64,000 nucleotides of DNA from Cytidiella melzeri (taxonomy: Eukaryota; Basidiomycota; Agaricomycetes; Polyporales; Irpicaceae): NCBI GenBank assembly GCA_022592445.1, contig JABYQR010000006.1:248001-312000 (forward strand), written 5' to 3'. Under the pieces are notes generated by a model that was not told the DNA's origin, did not search any database, and saw nothing but the letters and a program-made list of their open reading frames with translations. The first letter of the stretch is position 1. Every line of letters starts with the position of its first letter. Both the position numbers and the translations under genes were made by a program. Of this stretch, positions 33,964 through 45,304 are shown piece after piece.

Positions 33964-35298
33964 TTACAGAGCTACTCCAAGCGCCTCCGCCAACTTCTGT
34001 CCCGCCCTCTTCACCTCGCCACGCTCGCCCATGACAGTCAATTTCACTACGTCGAGGGAGGACATCGTGTCTAGTTGATCAATGTCCGTTAGATCGTATC
34101 TACCGAACGCCCAATTTAGAATTTGTACACCCTTCTCTGTTCTCACAAATCCTTTTACGCGCCATACTGTCTCCTTTGACAGTTTCGAGAGGGCATTCCT
34201 GAGTAAGTCTTCGCAGAGAGGTGCAATGCTACCATTGTGTCCATCAGCTGCGCTTGCATGAAGATGCACGTCTTTCTCGTCTTTGCTGCTATGCGAATGC
34301 GTGTGCAAGGGTGGAGCGGAGCCCTTGTAGATCGTAAAGGTCTCAACTTCATCGTGGTGATTTCCTTGCGTGTTCTCGTCCTCGCCAATAAAAAGTTTAG
34401 AGTCAAGACCAAATATCAAGTCAGGGTCGACGCCGTTGCGCCCTTCCGTACGGATTTTTGGTGTGACATCGTTCAGAGTATTCAAGTGATCGATTAGGAT
34501 ATCTAGGGCCCGTTCGGTAATATTTGCCCATTTGTTCTGTGACAATTGTCAGGTCGAAACCCGGGAATAGCTGTATTCTCAAGAAAACACGTACGATGAT
34601 AATCATGTCCGTGTAGCTTGCTTGCATTCGAGCAGTCGGCGACGTGTCTTCGTATCCGGTGAAATTCTCAGCGTCGATCACTGTGAGGATGGCGTCCAAT
34701 TTGAGATCATCGTCCGTTTCGCGCTCCAGCTCTCGTATCTGAAAAGCGAGTGTGGCTGGGAAAGCTGAGCCTCTGCAAGAGTGAGTCAGGATGCGATAGT
34801 GAGTACGGTCTAAGCATTGGAAACCTTACGAGCATTCTATGATAATTCGATCTGGTCTAAACTTTTCTGCATCATGACCACGGATGAGTGAAGTTTCAGG
34901 ATAAGTGAGCACGACTGATTCATCACTTACCGCGGATTTCCAGGAGAGCTGTCTTCATCTGTCCAACTAGGACACAGCACCTAAACAAAACTTGAGCGAG
35001 GGATCTCGATGTGCGGGAAGAAAGTTACTGACATACATCCGTTCAAGATCTCACTTACTGCGGTCAAACTTGACTGCTTTGCGAGCTGACTATCGACTGT
35101 AAAGGTGATAAGATTAGTGTCTTGCATAGCTGAGAGACCAGTACCTTCAATATCTCCAAACTCATTCTTGAGCAGCACAACCTTGTAGTCTTTAGGAAGT
35201 CTAGGGAGAAGTGAGAGGATGATCGATGTCTTTCCCGCGCCCAAGAAGCCGGTGAAAACAGTGATTGGTATTGACTTGAGTGAGGTTGAGGTAGCCAT
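33964..35298 (-). CDS. CobW/ZNG1-type metallochaperone GTPase
   Basis: G3E-family P-loop GTPase thought to deliver zinc to client enzymes. The start MATSTSLKSIPITVFTGFLG is at 35298. Walker A is GFLGAGKTS. Next is YKVVLLKNEFGDIEGTGLSA, where KNEFGD is the family form of switch I. The metal-binding motif is EILNGCMCCVLVGQMKTALL, with GCMCC formed across an intron. Further exons carry DRIIIECSG, the G-domain stretch LDAILTVIDAENF, and TDMIIIVR followed by NKWANITERALDILIDHLNT. The C-terminal domain includes a His-rich loop, PPLHTHSHSSKDEKDVHLH, and VWRVKGFVRTEKGVQILNWA. It ends EALGVAL, TAA at 33964-33966. Six or so exons. A CobW-domain protein is secure; ZNG1 orthology is likely rather than shown. 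It lies 86 nt from the J-domain gene in the same direction. Confidence 0.9.
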
Positions 35299-35910
35299 CT
35301 CGGCAAGAGGTTCGTCGGATTTCGTAACTAGTACAGTGGCCGACAATCACAAGGAAGCTCGTCAATTACGGCAGCAAGTGAGAGCCACCAGGAGTTCGCT
35401 ATGCTGCAGAAGTTGTCCGTCGTTGATACTAGGACAATGTCCTGTAGGCAGTACTTGGAGAAATCAGTAGTAAGTAGCTGCCAGTGTACGGTGTTACCAG
35501 CTGCAACTTCAAGTTGAAGTTTGTATGTCACGCCGGCTACCGTGATGATTTGGGGCGCTTGATTACTACTCCGAAAAAGGCATGTCTCGGCTTCGTTACT
35601 CCTCATTGAGATTCAAGTTGATTATTACATAGGATACTTATGTGCTACTCAACTATCGCTTACTTAAATTCTTAGCCTGACCTTTCTTCTACAGTACTCG
35701 ACCAACTGACCTTTCAAAATCCCAGGTGTTTCGTATTTTCGGTCGCGGCCATACACGGTGTCCAGTGGGCGTCAGCCGCCTCAGTCAGCTATACGCACGT
35801 GGCTATGGCACGATTCGCACGGCGGATACATCCGTCTCCTCATTCGTGGAAAGACACTCGCCTTGTACTTGCTCTCAACTCTCCGCTTAACCTGTCAATA
35901 TACGTCCACC
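35299..35910. promoter_or_regulatory. Divergent intergenic region with palindrome
   Basis: Lies between the divergent CobW-like and VTT genes and must hold both promoters. It contains CAACTTCAAGTTG at 35504-35516. Confidence 0.4.
35504..35516. promoter_or_regulatory. Palindrome CAACTTCAAGTTG
   Basis: Identical to the 13-bp element upstream of lys4. Here it lies 206 nt upstream of the CobW-like start and about 395 nt upstream of the VTT gene start. Confidence 0.45.
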
Positions 35911-37238
35911 ATGCGTTCTGTACAACCACTACTGCAACAGCAGGAACACTACCGTGACAACTCCTCTGCTTATTCTCTGGCGACAGTGCCGGAATCTGTC
36001 CCTCCTACACCCACCCCACGCACCGCTCTCCTTTCCTCTTCTGCAGAACAAACCTATGGCGCGACACAGCCATCTCAGCCATCCACGAGGCGCATTCTCA
36101 TGAATGCTACACTCAAGATGGCCGTCATCTTCGTTCTTAGCACAGCCTTCCTCGGCGCGACCCTCTGGTTAGCTCTTCCCCGGCTTGACGAGTGCGTTGT
36201 CCTCTGTATGCTTTCAAGAGCCATAAGGACTCAAAGTACTCATCTACATATAGAGTTGACCGCCCGCATTTGAAGATTCCCAAGTCCTTTGCGGAGCTGC
36301 AGGCCCTGAACACCTTGTTGAAGAAGTACAGGGATATCTATCCGTACAGAATAGTGATTTGCTATGTCACTACATACTTCTTGTGCGTCATTCTTCATTG
36401 CCAAGCACTTCAGTACTGATCCTTGCGTGGTAGCCTTCAAGCGTTCTCGTTGCCTGGTTCCATGTACCTTTCTATCCTTGGAGGGGCCGTTTGGGGCGTG
36501 CCGCGAGCGTTGCCATTGGCCTGTACGTGCGTCGCGACAGGTGCGACGCTCTGCTACGCTATCAGCGCTGCGCTTGGCCCTGCCATCCTAGTCATTCCGA
36601 AATGGAAGGCTCGCCTTGAAGTGTGGTCAGAGAAGATCCGCGCGCAGAAGGACAACCTCATTTCCTTCCTCATCGTCCTCCGTATCGCACCCTTCCCGCC
36701 TCACTGGGTCGTCAACGTTGTCTGCCCCCACGTCAACATAGGTGTCGTACCATTCTGGATCAGCACATGGTTGGGCATCTTCGGAGTTTCTGTCATACAT
36801 ACGACCATCGGTGGTAGTCTGGACGACATGACGTCGGCGGCTGACTTTCACCTCATTTCGTGGAGGAATTTCTTCCTCCTATCGGCCGTTGTTGTGGGAG
36901 CAATGATTCCCGTGGGCTTGCGTTACTTCTTCAAGCGCGAGCTTGCCAGTGTAGCGGACGTGGAAGCTGCCGCCGAAGAAGCTCAACAACAGGAGGACAG
37001 TGGCGATTTCATCATTGCCCAAGGTCCTCCTGTCAACATGCTGAAGAATAAGTCCGCCCCTCTCATCATGCTCTCCGACGACGAGGACGAACTGCTCTCA
37101 GAAGGAGAAAGTGATGAAGACCTGGTACTCGAGGCTGGGCCAGCGCTCGTCGTCAAGCCTGATGACGGCACAGCGTCCAGCAGCACCGCGCCCAATACAA
37201 ACGAGCGACGAGAGTGGCGGGCAGAAGATCTGCTGTAG
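35911..37238 (+). CDS. VTT-domain membrane protein (TMEM41/Tvp38-like)
   Basis: Polytopic protein of the VTT/DedA superfamily, whose eukaryotic members act in the ER/Golgi and scramble phospholipids. It starts MRSVQPLLQQQEHYRDNSSA with a cytosolic, Pro/Ser-rich N-terminus. A membrane helix lies at MAVIFVLSTAFLGATLWLAL. The VTT core includes FSLPGSMYLSILGGAVWGVP, ACTCVATGATLCYAISAALG and the signature FLIVLRIAPFPPHWVVNVVC then PHVNIGVVPFWISTWLGIFG. A last helix is NFFLLSAVVVGAMIPVGLRY. A roughly 90-residue acidic tail rich in Asp, Glu and Ser (SDDEDELLSEGESDEDLV) ends RREWRAEDLL at TAG 37236-37238. Two or three introns lie between 36190 and 36440. TMEM41-type is the closest fit. Confidence 0.88.
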
Positions 37239-38461
37239 ATTCCGACTTCTGTAATTGTTACTCACCTTTGGCGCATGGCGCCGCTTTACGACCGTTGATG
37301 ACCCCACCGCCTCACACTACTCCCCGTCTTGCACCGGACTTGATTACTTTTCTCACCACTGGAACCGCTGCCTTTCCTCGGTTTTACCCCCTGTTTAGAT
37401 TGTGCTTTTTTGCGAAAGGTTTACCTATCCGATCATTAATTGTACGAGTAGATTTGCGGTTATGGAGCCACAATATTCCGCTTTACGCCTTTGCATCCGC
37501 GGCGGTGTTGTGTACATATAGTTCTTGCCCACTTACAAGTGCTATGCAGGATATCGGCCTTGATGTTAGTACGCAATTATCGCGGGACAGCGGATCGGAC
37601 GTGTTAGGTAATTAACTGTAGGTACTAGCAATAATCGGCCGGCGGATTATCCAGGATTGCTCACCAACCGCTCTCCAATATTTGTGTAGGATGACCGTTA
37701 CCCTGGCACATCTCATACGCCGTGCCTAGTCAATCTAGTCAGATAAAACCTGGGGCCAGTTGCCTTACCGGACAACGAATACATTGACGCCCGACGAATC
37801 GCCGCAAGTCTGAGTGCATGTGGCCATAACGGAAGAGAAGCAGGCGAAGGACAACCTCGAGGAGGACGGAAGGCACAGTCAGATGACAAGGAGTGCTGCT
37901 GGCCATACACCATCCGTCGAGCAAGAGACTGCTGGAGAGCGGCAGAGTACGGAAGTAGCCGTTTCGTCGTCCAAAACAATATATTGTACTTGCTCGGCTA
38001 TAGCGATGACGACGACGACGACGCCGCCGAAGTCGACGATGATGGCTTTGATCTCGACGGCCAAGCCATGTAGAGAATGTGAGTTGTAGAGGAAACATGA
38101 ATTTATTCCCAGTTTTTGCAATATTGCAAGAGGTATATCCAAATCTGGACAGTCGTGTATGCGAGTGTGTGCCACTGCAGTCCTCCGAACTCTGCCCCGT
38201 GCATTCTCCCACCACCACCTCCCTCCTCCCCTCCGCCCTCGCCTCTCCTCCCTCGACGACATTCCTATCCTCACACTCACTGTGTACAGGAGGACAGCTA
38301 CATTCGTCTCCTCCGCCCTAGGCGGATCCGAACATCCATCTCCCAAGTTCTGGCGCCGTTAGTCCGACTCGCTCTCCCTCCTCTCATTTGCTTGTCGTCC
38401 CCCCTCTCCCTCGCGTTCAACACGCAAATAACCTCCGTGCTCACGACTACTACGCCTCATC
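37239..38461. other. Long intergenic region with an ATG-less open stretch
   Basis: About 1.2 kb without a confident gene. From about 37755 to 38071 a plus-strand frame stays open for about 105 codons and ends in an acidic stretch (GYSDDDDDDAAEVDDDGFDL) before TAG, but no ATG opens it. A GAC-repeat run at about 38008-38025 explains the Asp tract. The C-rich stretch near 38190-38260 is promoter-like, upstream of the Swi1 gene. Confidence 0.35.
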
Positions 38462-41400
38462 ATGCTTCCGAACAACTTCAACCACTCGCTTGTCAACCAT
38501 TTGTCTCAGCTGTCCCACCACAATCAGACCGACATCGCACAGCAGCCTGTTCCCGGTCTTATGGGGGCCGGAAACGTCGACCAGGCTCGTCTTTGGCAGC
38601 AAATGCAGCAGATTCAGCAGCAATCTCAGCAGCACGCTCCGTTAAGGTCGCAGGGAGGAGGAGACATGGGTGGACAGAGTAGTAATCAGCAGGTGTGTAG
38701 ATCTTCCATCGTCCGCTAGTGATCTGCACCTTTGTGTCCTCCACAAATGCACTGTCTTTGCGTTCTCTCATGTACCCCTCCACGTTTACTGCTGCGATGT
38801 CCTTTTGCTTTGCGATGAGGAGAAAGTGTTACGTCCCTAGACGACGCCCATTATGATTAGTCAGCAGCGGAGTTTGGAATAAGGTTCGATCAATGCTAAA
38901 GCCGTGCTGACCTTCACCTCTTTTGCTTTTGTAGATTATGGACCTCATTCGTAGTCAAAACTTGGCCCGGCAGCAACAGCAGCAGCAACAGCAGCAACAA
39001 CATCAGCAGCCGCAGCCGCATATGCAGCAGGGAATTCAGCATCAGCCGTTTGGCGTCCCGAATCAAATGGGTGGTCCCCCTCAATTGCACGACCAGGCCT
39101 CTCATATGATGCAGCAGCCACAGCTTCCCGCACAGCTCAACGCCATCCAGCAAGCTTTTGCGGCAAGAAACTTGCAGAACCAGCCTGCTATCGCTCGTCA
39201 GCTTGATATGCTCGCCCAGCAGCAGCAGCAGCAGCCCAACGCCGCCAATTTTGCCCTCCGCCAGTTCCAGCATCAGCAGCAGCAACAAGCTCAGCTCCAA
39301 CAGGCGGCCATGCAGCAACAGCATCAACAACAGCAGCAGCAACAACTTCCAATGCGCCAGCCAGGGATGATACCTGGGTTACCCGCTCAGCTGCAAGGGC
39401 AAGGCGGTCAGGGAAACTTTTTCCCTACTCAGAACATGTCCACCATGGCGGATGGCACCTCGCGATTTCTTGGTGCGACCCCTAGTCCCGCGGGTCCGCC
39501 AGGGACGCTGCAACAGCAGACGCAGACTTTGACACCGCAACAGCTCCAGCACAATCGCATGGCCACACTTCAAAACCTTCGCTCACGGTGGCCCGCCCTT
39601 CAACAGCAGATTCGGGACTTAGAGAGAAAGGAGATGATCCTCCATAGCCAGCGAGCTACGAAGACGGAAGCAGAGTTTCACAAGGAGATGATCGCTATTA
39701 CGGACGAGCTTGCTTCGAAGAAGAATATGCTCAATAGACTGCACGGGATGCTGACCTCACTGACGGAAGCAGCGTGGGTACCGTCATTTTGCTCCATTTT
39801 CTTCGCTTAATAGCTATACATTAAGGAACAGTAAACCACAGGCGGGTCACCAAGTACGCAATCCCTCTGTAGCTCCTAATCAACCGCATTCCAACTGGAT
39901 GCCACAGCCCGCGACTTCGCCTGCTAATGGCCTCATCAATGGTCAAGTCCCCCAAGGCGGTGCACATATTCAGCCTACCACTCCGCAGCAGCAGGACGCT
40001 CAGGCAATCGCGCCTCAAATCCCTGACCAGCAGCATCGTAACCTTCAACCTCAGCAGCTTCCACCTCGTAACGGTCAAACTCCGCTGCAGGCTCAGGGAC
40101 CTCACGGCTCGCCCGGTATGCCTAATGCCCCACAGGCTATGCCTGGCGTCGTTGGTGCTGCACAGACTTTGACGCCTCAGCAGCTGACCAAGCTGCAGTT
40201 CCTACAGCGCGCTGGCGGGTTCCCAGCATTACCCCAGTCTGCCTTCGAGTCTGCTTTCAAGGAGTGGAATCACAAGCAGAACATCACGATCAATCCGTTA
40301 TTGTTGACCCTGGAAGACGGCAAAGTCATTAATTTGCATAGATTACATCAGGAGGTTATCCTTTCGGGAACAATTGCGCAGGTTCGAACTATCATCCTTC
40401 CATCATGTTAGGTGCTCTAATATTATTTGTAGATCGACAACAACCTGGACAAGTGGGCCCTTATAGGCGGGAGAATGGATTTTGTTCAATTCCCTGGTCC
40501 TCCACCGAAGTCTTCTCAAACTGTGGCTGCGAAACTGCAGCAAGTCTACCGAGACTACCTGTTGCAGTTCGACATGATGTACCTTAGGTCCTCGCTGCAG
40601 AAGAAACTTCAGGTCACGTCTGCTGCCCAGCAGCCCGACCTAGGCAACGGCAATCCGCCTCCGGCTGCACAAAATCTTGCTTCATCGGGCGCGCAGCAGC
40701 ATGACGGTCAGCATGCCAAGTTGCAAGGGATGGCAGCTCTCTCCAACACCGCTGATCCCAAGCGACTCAATCAACTCATGCAGTACTCGCAATTTACGGC
40801 GGAACAGCTTCGCAGTCAAAACGTTCACCCAGAGATCATCGACATGGTTGAGATGAATCGTGGTATCTTTTCGCGTCATCTAAACGCGCAGGCTCAGTTC
40901 CACGACGGCGTCAAGGGTCAACTGAACTTGCAGCAGCGGAATATGGTAAACAACCAGGCTCTCATGCGACCCGGGATACAACAGCCGACGACGAACGCAA
41001 CAGGTGGCCCGTCGGGAGTGCAGCAAATGCCACCTCCCCAGAATGGCAATCAGCAAACTCATCCCACGGCACTCAATAGGCCAATGAATGTGCCGATGAA
41101 CGGGACAGGCCGGCCCTCGGTCGAGGACATGCAACGAGCCTCTGCTGTAGTGCAGCGTCTCGTGCAGGAGACGCGGGCACAGCAGGCAAAGAGTTTGTCT
41201 CTCTCATTTCGCCGGCTTTGTACATGTTTTGACTTTGATTGTGCAGACCCTCCAGTATACGTGCACATGCCTGATGCGCATAGGGTCGAGTATAATGCCC
41301 ACTTTGAACAGCTTTCACGGTACATTGGGGAACTAGAGGGAAAGCTGCCGTTTGTCGTTTTGGGATTCAACGATCCTGTACTACCGAGGAAATTGATTGA

Positions 41401-42862
41401 AACTGTAAGTTTACCACAAACATATTTGCTCGGCTTCGACACTGACTCGCGAATCCAGATGCTGTTGGCGCAGACACAGCGACAATTACTCTCTGGAGCC
41501 CAGCCGCGCTATGTTATCGACGGACCTACTCTTCGTCAAATGACGGGAATGACTGCTGCCATAGTGGAGGCCCTCGGGAAAAAATTGCAAGGTCAGACCG
41601 GACGGCCAGGCCAGCAACAATATCCCGGACATCCTGGAAGCCAGCCCCTCCCCCAGATGCCGATGCAGCTTCCTCAGCAACTTCAGTCACAGCCACAGGC
41701 CTCTAGCCCTCCGAACACGATGCATACGCCTGCTTTACCTCCCACGGGCATTCCCAGTGGTCTGATGCAGCCTCCGACTCAAGCGTCGCAAGTCCCACCG
41801 ATGCCGCCACCGCAGGTTCCAACTCCTCAGCCTCAACCCAGCCCACGCCCACAGCCCACACCAGTCCTCACGGCGGCGACTGCGAAGAAGAAGTCTAACG
41901 GCACGGAGGTTGCAGCATCTCCGGCATCTGTGTCTACCCCAGCCGCGAACGCTCCTACACCTACTCATGTGAACTCTCCGTCGACGCCGAAGTCACCAAA
42001 AGCCAAGCCCAAGAAGCCGGCCCCGAAGCGCAAAGCTTCTACAGCCAAGAACCAGTCTACAGCTGGGCCTTCCACGTCTGCACCCGCCCCAACGCCGGTA
42101 GCAGCTGCAACACCTAGTGCGATGGACCAATCTTCTCCGGCAGCGGCTACGCCGGAGTCCTCCAGCTCGAAACGCCGCCGCGAGGAGGACACTCTCCCTA
42201 CTTTGCCTGCTCCCATTGACGCGCCGTCCCCGAAGAAGGCAAGGATAGACTGGGATGGCCCTGCTAGCGCAGAGCTGATGAAGAAGAACGAGGAGGTTGA
42301 GGCTGTTCAGTCTGACGAGGACGCTGCGAAATTCATCGAGAACATGACAGAGATGCTGAAGATGGCCAGCAACGACGAGTTCTCCGCAGAAATCTCGAAT
42401 GCGCTGGCTCTTGTTATTTCGGGCTATAGTGACACAAGCATCGGCGATACAGGTTTTGGCATGCTGGGAGATGTGGGGTCTTCGTCTCCAATGACGAACA
42501 GCCAGCCGACGGGTGATGGGCTAGAGTTCTTCGATTTTTCATCGTACAGCAGTGCGTACGACGACGATACGGGTTCGAAGGCTGTTACACCGGATCTTTT
42601 ACAGGCGACTTCAACCAACCCTAGTCCTAGGGCGGGATCAGAGAATGAGCACACTGTGCATGTCTCTAACGTACCCGACACGGTGACGATTGTGGAGCCC
42701 AAAGCCGACGATGGCACAGTCGGTCTTGACCCTCTTCGTCTCGGCATCTGGAAGGAAATTGACGGGGGTATTGGCTCTTATCACCAGCCGGGCGACGGTT
42801 GGAAGTGGGACGGACATATGCCGTCATCTGAGCAGTCGTGGGCGATCGTGTCACAACCTTAG
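38462..42862 (+). CDS. swi1: Swi1-like ARID subunit of SWI/SNF
   Basis: Large Gln/Pro-rich nuclear protein with an ARID/BRIGHT DNA-binding domain. It starts MLPNNFNHSLVNHLSQLSHH. Exon 2 (38935 on) has several polyglutamine runs (QQQQQQQQQQHQQ near 38970, others near 39220-39350). The ARID spans an intron at about 40382-40432: NPLLLTLEDGKVINLHRLHQ then GTIAQIDNNLDKWALIGGRM and DFVQFPGPPPKSSQTVAAKL, ending YRDYLLQFDMMYL. A later conserved stretch is VYVHMPDAHRVEYNAHFEQL. The C-terminal third is Ala/Pro/Ser/Lys-rich with KPKKPAPKRKAS. Two GT..AG segments of exactly 54 nt (about 41191-41244 and 41406-41459) leave the frame open and are probably introns. The end is TAG at 42860-42862. Assignment to SWI/SNF rests on ARID plus composition. 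Confidence 0.85.
38970..39350 (+). repeat. CAG/CAA trinucleotide runs encoding polyglutamine
   Basis: Several interrupted CAG/CAA runs inside the Swi1-like gene, the longest at about 38970-39010 (CAGCAACAGCAGCAGCAACA and on), with others near 39218-39235, 39272-39290 and 39313-39345. CAA interruptions would limit slippage. Confidence 0.8.
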
Positions 42863-43613
42863 CGAGGAGTGTATATGTCTGCTATCTGTCTTTTTTATTG
42901 CTGCTCTCGTTCTTTTATTTAGGTCGGGCTTTTCTCCTGTGTGACATATACTTTCTCGTGGATCTGCACTACTTTACTATTCTTCCTATACGTCCCCGTG
43001 TCGTTGCATCTGCTGTTGTTCTTGATTACCACTTGTGCTGTGTATTTCTACTCTATCTGCATGCTATCGATATTTTTTCAGCACGAACATGAGCATTCGA
43101 GCAGTGACAAATTGGAGCGCACGACCCAAAAGCCTTGCTCAATATCTTCGGAGGGGACTCACTAGAGACAGTCTCCGCCACCAGCGAAAACGCTACTGGC
43201 TCTCACGCGTCAAAGTCGCTCAGACTTTACAGGCGAGCTTCAAGCTTCAAGTGCGCAAAATGCTGTCGATACAGCTTTATAAAGTTACAGTACTCACCGG
43301 CGCGCATTTCTCCCTTTGACGACACCTACTAGGGTATTACTAGCACAGTACTGATCGCGGTGTCAAAACATCCAGCCTCGCCTGAAGCGTGTTGGTTCGT
43401 TTCAACTTGAAGTTGCGGATTCAGTGATCGACTCGCACTGACGCTTGGCATTCCACATAAATTGACAATATGCTTAGTCTGGGGGATAGTCCTCCGTTCT
43501 CATTGAAGTTCCAGTCAGGTTACAGAGAAGTCATATTGATGCGCGCTGCTTCGAAATGTGTACATGTACCACTATGTAAGACACGGGAACATCGTTGATT
43601 CATCGACAACGCT
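42863..43613. other. Convergent intergenic region
   Basis: Between the 3' ends of the Swi1-like gene and the VPS62-like gene. It is T-rich just after 42863, as expected for a 3' UTR. It contains the palindrome CAACTTGAAGTTG at 43403-43415. No exon recognised. Confidence 0.4.
43403..43415. promoter_or_regulatory. Palindrome CAACTTGAAGTTG
   Basis: Same CAACTT-N-AAGTTG palindrome as at 16373 and 35504, but between two convergent genes rather than in an obvious promoter. Confidence 0.35.
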
Positions 43614-44035
43614 CTACCACCCTTCACCTTCCAGTGTAACCATCTCCGGGTTGAGCTTGAAACAGTCTTGCTTGAGAGGCAGCTGCGTGTCTGCAAACCA
43701 ATGTCGTCCACACCGAAAATCATGCGATTGTCTCCGCTGGAATACGTGTTGGGGGTACCACGGTCAGCTGCAGTGAGAGCGTTCTTTTGGACTGCCCTGA
43801 GGTGGCCAGCAAGTTCCGCAGGGGGCTGGCCAGGAAATTGACCCGGAACACCGCTCACACCGACACAGCCCATTGCGACGTAGTCAGAAGAGGGAGGAAG
43901 TGCTCTCCAAAACCGTGTGCACAGAACTATGCCCATGACGCCAGACCACGGACCATCGAAAACCTCCTGCCACTTGACCGGAGCTAACGCACCCGGTACC
44001 AGCTCTGTCACAACGACAGCGTCGCTCGATGACAT
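43614..44035 (-). CDS. VPS62/DUF946-like domain protein (tentative model)
   Basis: Starts MSSSDAVVVTELVPGALAPV. The stretch VKWQEVFDGPWSG then FWRALPPSSDYVAMGCVGVS matches the style of the DUF946/VPS62 repeat: W..v.D..SG followed by FWRP.PP..Y..LG.V. A second partial repeat follows at TAADRGTPNTYSSGDNRM. The last plausible coding stretch (PLKQDCFKLNPEMVTLEGEG to TAG 43614-43616) is in a different frame from the first part. Either a small intron near 43700-43760 or a frameshift lies between them; reading straight on in the first frame would end at 43520. The gene lies 41 nt downstream of the MACPF frame on the same strand. Function unknown; in some lineages this domain accompanies pore-forming domains, but I cannot verify that here. 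Confidence 0.5.
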
Positions 44036-44076
44036 ACTAGCAGACGGAGTGATGAGGAATCATCCATCAGATCGAT

Positions 44077-45304
44077 CTATGCATTGATGAGGAGTGGCAC
44101 TTCACGAACTGCACTGACGGTAAGCTTACCGGGGACGAATCCGAGAGAAATGTCGGATTCGATATTTTCGACTTTCAAGTAAGCAACTCTGGCCATGTCT
44201 ATGTTTTTGGTGAGACGAGCCTTCAGGTATGGACCAGGGAGCGCAAGGCTGTTTGCGTATTGTTTCTCGAATTCTGTGTAGGCGTTTTCGAGGACACCGC
44301 GACGTTCTGTGGTGGTGGCGAACTCGTAAATGCTAGTAAAGCAAGGAAGCGACCTAAAGTCTACGAATCTACAATCTGTTGAGAGTACATTGGCTGATGA
44401 TGATACGATCGACATACTCGGGATAGTCAACGATGGAAGCAGCCCACGCTTCAACGTTCTTCAAGAAATCCTCATTGCCGTATCGCGGATCCCCTCCTTC
44501 TGTGTAGATGGTAAGTAAAAGCAAAGACGATCGAGTGAATTCGGATTACTGGTGGCGACCGAGGTCTCGCTGGAAGAGTTGAAGCTCTCCATGGCTTCTT
44601 TCTGCTTCACAGACAACTCCATGCTTCCTGACGCCACGGAGTAGGAAGCAGAGATCTTGGCAGCAGCCTCAATAGACATCTCTGAGCTGTAAGAGCGGGT
44701 GTCCGTAGACTACAGGAACAACGCGCGACCACCAACGGTAAGAGAACGGAGGAGATGGGTCCCGGACTCCTTGTAGAGCTTGATAGGGTCCATGGAGTCC
44801 AAGTCTGTCACGAATGTAGGCTTCAAGAGCTCCCGAATGCTGGAAGTCGTCGGAAGGGATAGATTGTAGTGAGTCACCGCGTAGGTGACACGAGTGAACG
44901 CGTGCGATAGATTCTCGCGCTGATACTCGCTGTAGTCAGTGGAGGCGGAAGCGGAGAAGCCAGGGAAGTCGGCCTCGAATCCTGCATGGACAGAGAGGCT
45001 TTTTGTATATGCTGAGGTGGTCTTTCCGTAGGAGGAACGGTAGTCGGAGGAGGTGTTCTGACTGAAGTTGACCACCTCAGGGATAGAGTATTTCTTGTTG
45101 CCAAACTCCTGAGGGCGATGGGTGGCTACGACAGGTATTAGTGAAACGTCGGTAAAACGTTAGAGTACAAAGTATGCGAGGTGACGCACATTTGTTCCAG
45201 TTGACAACTTGCTGGATGGTCGACTTGGAGTCCGCGTACTTGCCGTTCAAGACATTGTACGTGGACCCGAGGACGTACAAGCCGGGGATGAGACCGGAAG
45301 ACAT
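44077..45304 (-). CDS. MACPF (perforin-like) domain protein with an in-frame stop
   Basis: Member of the membrane-attack-complex/perforin superfamily, whose fungal members include pore-forming proteins such as pleurotolysin B. The frame opens with ATG at 45304-45302 and no signal peptide is obvious. The family signature around 44740-44790 has the Y..SGTHLL..LTVGG pattern, a variant of the usual Y-G-T-H...GG motif. Tyr- and Ser-rich amphipathic stretches lie on both sides. Short introns are indicated near 45190-45120 and 44562-44510, and probably one near 44400-44350. The break: a TAG at 44712-44710 interrupts the frame just after the signature, while clear coding sequence continues in the same frame beyond it. 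No normal-sized intron removes it. The copy is either a pseudogene, a sequencing error or a truncated allele. It ends at TAG 44079-44077. Confidence 0.72.

Noticed and set aside
37814..38346. Minus-strand frame with GGVVVVVIAIAEQ and neighbours
   Set aside because: Comes from the GAC-repeat complement; no start, domain or splice evidence.
43230..43260. Repeat GCTTCAAGCTTCAAG near the palindrome at 43403
   Set aside because: Resembles the CAACTT-N-AAGTTG element only in part; not counted.
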